Shown here: positions 24,201 to 30,200 of the stretch, one piece after another
Position numbering within the stretch: the stretch's first letter is position 1
Layout of the letters: every line of letters starts with the position of its first letter
NCBI GenBank assembly: GCA_934047225.1
Contig: OW204005.1
Span: 19,848,396 to 19,912,395, forward strand
Source: Ypsolopha sequella
Taxonomy: Eukaryota; Arthropoda; Insecta; Lepidoptera; Ypsolophidae
DNA: 64,000 nucleotides
Direction of reading: 5' to 3'
Translations under genes and position numbers: made by a program
Notes under the pieces: model-generated
Seen by the model: the letters and a program-made list of their open reading frames with translations, nothing else
What the model was told of the DNA's origin: nothing
Databases searched by the model: none

Positions 24201-27200
24201 TTAATTAAAAACTATAAAATACCTACAATGTTACTTAAATAATTGAGTAACAATAAACACAAAACAAAAATCAGTTTTAACTTGTCAGTTCAATGTGAGG
24301 TAAAAATCCATGAGATTTACATTGAGAAAATGCCGACTTGCAACCTTTTTCAATCACCTACAGCGGATTCGCGCAAGTATACACTTGATGTACGGACTTT
24401 GTCCACACATTTAGATTATCTATTATTTATTAACATTAATTAAACATTATTAACATAACAATTAACAATAATTCATTTCCACTATTATCCTGCCAAGGCA
24501 CACTGGACTCGTGGTATCGGTCGGTCGTCGCGTTCGGATCACGAGTACCTTATGTAAGGGAGAGCTAGTCCGATATTAGTCCCTACCCTTACACCTGACA
24601 AGTGCTTGCAAATTATTGCAAGGCATCGACGAAAAGGTACATAGACGCACAGATTCCTATGGCTTACGCTGGCCGAAGAAATAGGAAAACAAAAGCCGCT
24701 GGAGTCTTTGAGACCGACATCAGGTAGTTAAGGCGAATGGATACGCCAACTGCAATTTGGACCTGTCTTTGAAGGCCTACTCCTCTCTCACGGGTGTCCC
24801 AAAAACTTACTATTTTTCTAAAAATTTCTATTTGACAAAAAAATCGGAAGTCAAATATTTTCTGCCAAACTGTAATACAGTTTGTAGGCAGAAAAAACTC
24901 TCACCTAAATAAAAAAAAAATTAACAGTTTCAATTTAACCTAACAATTAACGTTTACACAAGAATAAAAGATCATCGTTTTATCTACACTTAAATCTGGG
25001 GGCACGGCAGTGCCCCCGCAAAGTCTCGCAGAAAAAACGCGGAACGGCCGTACCATCCTTTTCTCGAAGCAACTCACGGCACTTTCAACCCCCCTGTATC
25101 TTCGTTGTGGGTGAAGCTAGAAGTCTGAAATTTCAGGAACCAAGAGTACTTACTGATCCTACTTCTGACCCCAAATTACAACTTTGTACCTATATTTGAT
25201 TACGAAATATCTCAAGTCAAAGTTTCCTTATTTTGTCACTGACTGACTGACACATCATCAAAAGTCTAAAGGTGTTCTAGCAGGCCTACAAACTTGAAAT
25301 TTTGCATGCGGTTAGTGTTAAGTGTACATTGCAACAAAAAAATATAAAAATGTTATTTGCGGTTGGTAATTTAATATTTCCATACAAAGTCTATACAAAA
25401 TGTATGTTTCCAGCTGCATCTATAAATTTGTATGACACTAGATGACGTTGGTGGTATGCTGCTTTGCATTAAAGACGCCTAAAACGAAAAATGCGAAAAC
25501 TAAAAAATAAAACCGGTAAAGTGCGAATCTGACTCGTGCATAAAGAGTTCCGTACCCCTACACAATACGGGTACGGAACCTTAAAAGTAAATAACAACAA
25601 TATAGATGCCATAGCAACATTAAGGCGACAAAAAACAAAGAGATAAAACGGTAGCGCCTGACAAAGAATTCGGTACCTTTTTAGTACGGAACCCAAATTT
25701 TCATTATTTTACTTTAAAGTATTTACTACAGACTGCACAAAGTTTAAACTTTTACTTGTATGTTGTATTACCGTTCTAAAGAAAGAGCCTTTGTTATAAT
25801 AATCTGTTCCTTGGGTAAGGCACCCTAAAAAGGGTGGTTTATAATGTTCCACACATTCACAATATTAGTCTATTTAAGAAGAAAATATCAACATTTCGTA
25901 ATTAAGTCACTAAAAAAACGGTAGTGTGCGAATCCGACTCGCGCATAAAGGGTTCCGTACCCCTACACAATACAGGTATGGAACCCTAAAAGTAAATTGC
26001 AACAACATAGATGCCATAGCACCATCAAGGCGACAAAAAACAAAGCGATAAAACGGTAGCGCCTGACAAACAATTCGGTACCTTTTTAGGAAGGAACCCT
26101 AATTTTTATTATTTTTTATTTTACTTTAAAGTAGTCTGCCTAAATTTTCAACTTGTAGGTACTTGTATGTATAACCGTTCTAACGATAGAGCCTTTGTTA
26201 TAATAATTTGTGCTTTGGGTAAGGAACCCTTAAACACATTTAGTCTATTTAAGAAGATAAATATCAACATTTCGTAATTAAGTCGCTATTAAACCGGCTA
26301 AGTGCAAGTCAGACTCGCTCACGAAGGGTTCCGTACTACCATCACACAATATGGGTACGAAACCCCAAATCATTATGGTAAATACCAACAATAAAGATGA
26401 CATAGCAACATCAAGGCGACAAAAAACAAGGCGCTAAAATGGTAGCGCCTGACAAACAAATCAGCACCTTTTGAATACGGAACTCTAATATTTATATGCC
26501 CAAAATTGTTGTTTTACAAAGATAGAGCTGAAACAAATAACATCGAATAATTGGACCCCCCTTGGATTTCCATTTATTGAACTTTTTATGCTGTGATAGG
26601 GGCCATATTATTATTTGCCGTGATAGAGGACAATGTAACATATATTATGTGACAATATTTACGCGCTACCTATAACGGCTGAAGCTGAAGACCCATGTGA
26701 TAGATGGATAGACAGCGGAGGATTAGTAATAGGGTCACGGAACCTAATGATACGGAACCCTAAAAATCAAGGTAAAAGGTTATTTATCAAGTAAAGCTTT
26801 AAATATATTAAAGGAAAAATAAAGCGGCTAATGTTATTTTATTTGTATATGCATCCTCTATGATGTAGGTATATTGAAATGTCTATGTACTCGTGTGTTA
26901 TTCAAAAAAGACCAGCCCCCCTATTCTGTATCTTTAGTTGCCAACTGAACGAGGTGCCTATCATCAAAAACATAGATAAAAACTGAAATTTCAAACTTGC
27001 CTTTAGTGTGTATTGAACTATTAACAATCTGTGTCGTCACTTCAAGTGCGAAAATATCCTTAGGACATCGGAATTCGATAGTATATCTATGTTTTTGATG
27101 ATAGACACCTCGTCCAGAAGGCAACTAGAGATACGTAATAGGCCCGCAGGTTTAGCTCATTATTCTGAGAGGTTTAGACATAATAATGTACTCTGTGGTT

Positions 27201-30200
27201 TAGACTGACAAGCCTGCTTTTCACTTCATGGTCAAAAGAAATTTTAACCTGCCTGTTGCATCTAATTGTGGATAATAGTAATAATAACTTACCGTAAAAA
27301 TTAATATTGCAATGGAACCTGAAATATTGTACATAAATGAAAATCCTTGTCCACACCTAGTTGTCCCTATACCTGGAGATGGTTCATGTTTGTTCCATTC
27401 TTTGTCATTCTCTATGTATGGGAACATTGAGTCGTCATATGACATTAGGTGTGCGGTAGTCGAGTATGTGGTAGCGCATTGGGATGAAATGCAACTTTAT
27501 ACGTGTGACGAGCGTGGAGACACATGTACTCGACAGCAATGATGAAAACTACCACCTACGGTTCCGTACCCGAACTTATGGCAGCCACCGCTTTGTATCC
27601 ATTTACGTTCGAGGTTTACGAAAATGGCCGTTTGAGAGGATCATTCGGTGGCGATCCTGGGATGCCAGTGAAACGTTTACGATTCTCTGGTAGTTTCTTA
27701 GGTGGTCATTATGAAATGCTCCTTCCCGATACTAGTTTCTCAGGAGTATGTCCTAATGATCAGTTAAAGGGAGTGGGTTTTAAGAAAATCCGCAGCTGAC
27801 GTGCAAGAAATATTACCCGAGAAGAAAAAAAGGAGGACTACCTACAAAAAGAAATGAGATCCCATCAAAAACATAAAATGTACAAAAATGGCAAGTCTCG
27901 CAACGCAATCCTTCCACCGTAAAAAGTTGTGAGATCTTATGTAAAGCCAAGTCTGCTGTTTTAGCTTTTATGGAAGCATCTTTTCATTTAAGTTAGTATG
28001 GGAGCACCTATTTAACAAATTTATCATTAATTGTTTCCTATTTAGTTACCTACCAACATTAAGTGACTGTATTAATATTAGTCATCTTTATTTCTTAATA
28101 AAATATGGTGACTTTGCAATCGCAGAGCACAAATAAAGCACTGATGCGTAGAAATATCTTCTCAAGTCGCTAATAAATTGGTATTAGGTAGCTGATATGT
28201 TGTATATGTTGCTGTGCGATTGCGAAGTCACTATATTTTATTAGAGAAATAAAGATGACTAATATTAATACAGTCACTTAATGTTGGTAGGTAACTAATT
28301 AGGAAACAATTAATGATACATTTGTTAAATAGGTGCTCCCATACTAACTTAAATGAAAAGATGCTTCCATAAAAGCTAAAACAGCAGACTTGGCTTTACA
28401 TAAGATCTCACAACTTTTTACGGTGGAAGGATTGCGTTGCGAGACTTGCCATTTTTGTACATTTTATGTTTTTGATGGGATATCATATTTCTGCAATATT
28501 AATGATTATAACTTATTTTTAAATATAGAACGGGTTACATTACATTCTGAGAAGCCAACAGGCAAGGCGTTAAATATTTTTGGTATTAAATATTTATCTG
28601 TTCTTTGACCATAATAGTTTTTGAATTTGTAAATTTGGCAGGCATTTCTGGCGGGTTTTCTAGTGTAATATTTGTGATTCACAGGATTCTTGTACTGATA
28701 ATCAGGACCAAAATTTTCATTTGCTATCAAAAATCTTACTTTTTCATGTACAGGAATTATTTTACAGAAATTAAATAGTTTATTATGGTATACTTTTACA
28801 TTAATTTTTTGTATTTTTGTCTACCAATAACTTGAGAAATCTAATTTGTAAACATTTTATTTCATCTCGAAGTATGTCTTGAAAGCTCGGCCGTAGCTAG
28901 ACAAGCCGTATGATATCAATGTACCATGTACAGTCAGCAAAAACAAACCTTATCAACCTTATTTATTTTTATGTAGTTTTTTTTCTACAAACTGGTCCTA
29001 TCTTGTTACTCGATACATAGTACGCCCGTAGTCTGTCAGGCTCGCGTGAAGTTAGCTGACGTCATTACGTAGTATCCCCTTTAAGGCGCTTAATATCGCC
29101 AAATGGGTACTTTCTAAAGCCTACTCCTCTTTTATGGCCAAACCAAAAATATTTAAAAAATGTAATATAAATTATCAACTCTAGGACAACATATGCAACA
29201 TTTTTCTTTTTCGTACCACCAAAACTTCTATATGAAAAATTGTTTTAGCTGAATGGTGTTTTTTGGCTTGAATTCCCTACTGCTCCTAAGCGGCTTAGTT
29301 GATTTAATTCATTTATGCTTTGATAAATAGATAAACTTGATAGCCATAAACATAACATAGGATTATTCAATCATACAATCACGTCTACGTGAAAAGTATT
29401 ATTTTCTCCTATTTCGCCCTATCAAGGACGCAGCACGCGTCGTAACAGCCACCACGCATTATGCGCTGATATGAACGTTATTTCAATGTAGTTTCCGTCG
29501 ATATTCGTACAGACAAACATCGAGCTGCTAATTTGGCGACGGTAATCGCCTTAATCAAAGAGTATCCCCCCACGCACACCCCTGCATTTTATGCTGGTCC
29601 CAACTTTATATATCTAGATTTCCGTTGTGATTCCAGTAACAACTACGACTTCGACATCGCTCTCATCATGACGAGCACCAATATCCAGTTCAGCGACCGC
29701 GTAGGCCCGGCCTGCCTCCCCTTCAAGTTCGCTGGGAATGGATTGGCTGGCACCAAAGTTACTGCTCTTGGTAAGGTTAAGAAATGACTGGCACCAAAGA
29801 TAATGCTCTTGGTAAGGTTAAGGAATGGATTGGCTGACACCAAAGATAATGCTCTTGGTAAGGTTAAGGAATGGATTGGCTGACACCAAAGATAATGCTC
29901 TTGGTAAGGTTAAGGAATGGATTGGCTGACACCAAAGATAATGCTCTTGGTAAGGTTAAGGAATGGATTGGCTGACACCAAAGATAATGCTCTTGGTAAG
30001 GTTAAGGAGTAGATTGGCTGGCACCAAACTTAATGCTCTTGGTAAGGTTAAGAAATGGATTGGCTGGCACCTAAGATAATGCTCTTGGTAACGTTAAAGA
30101 ATGGATTGGCTAGCACCAAAGTAAATGCTCTTGGTAAGGTTAAGGAGTAGATTGGTTGGCACTAAAGTTAATGCTCTTGGTAAGGTTAAGGAGTAGATTG

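Noticed and set aside
26921..27124. 67-codon frame found again at 45688-45891
   Set aside because: It is the translation of a palindromic MITE present in two inverted copies, without any domain.
29533..29787. 84-codon ORF taken as a whole
   Set aside because: Only 29637-29770 is exon; the rest is intron and MITE-adjacent sequence read through.
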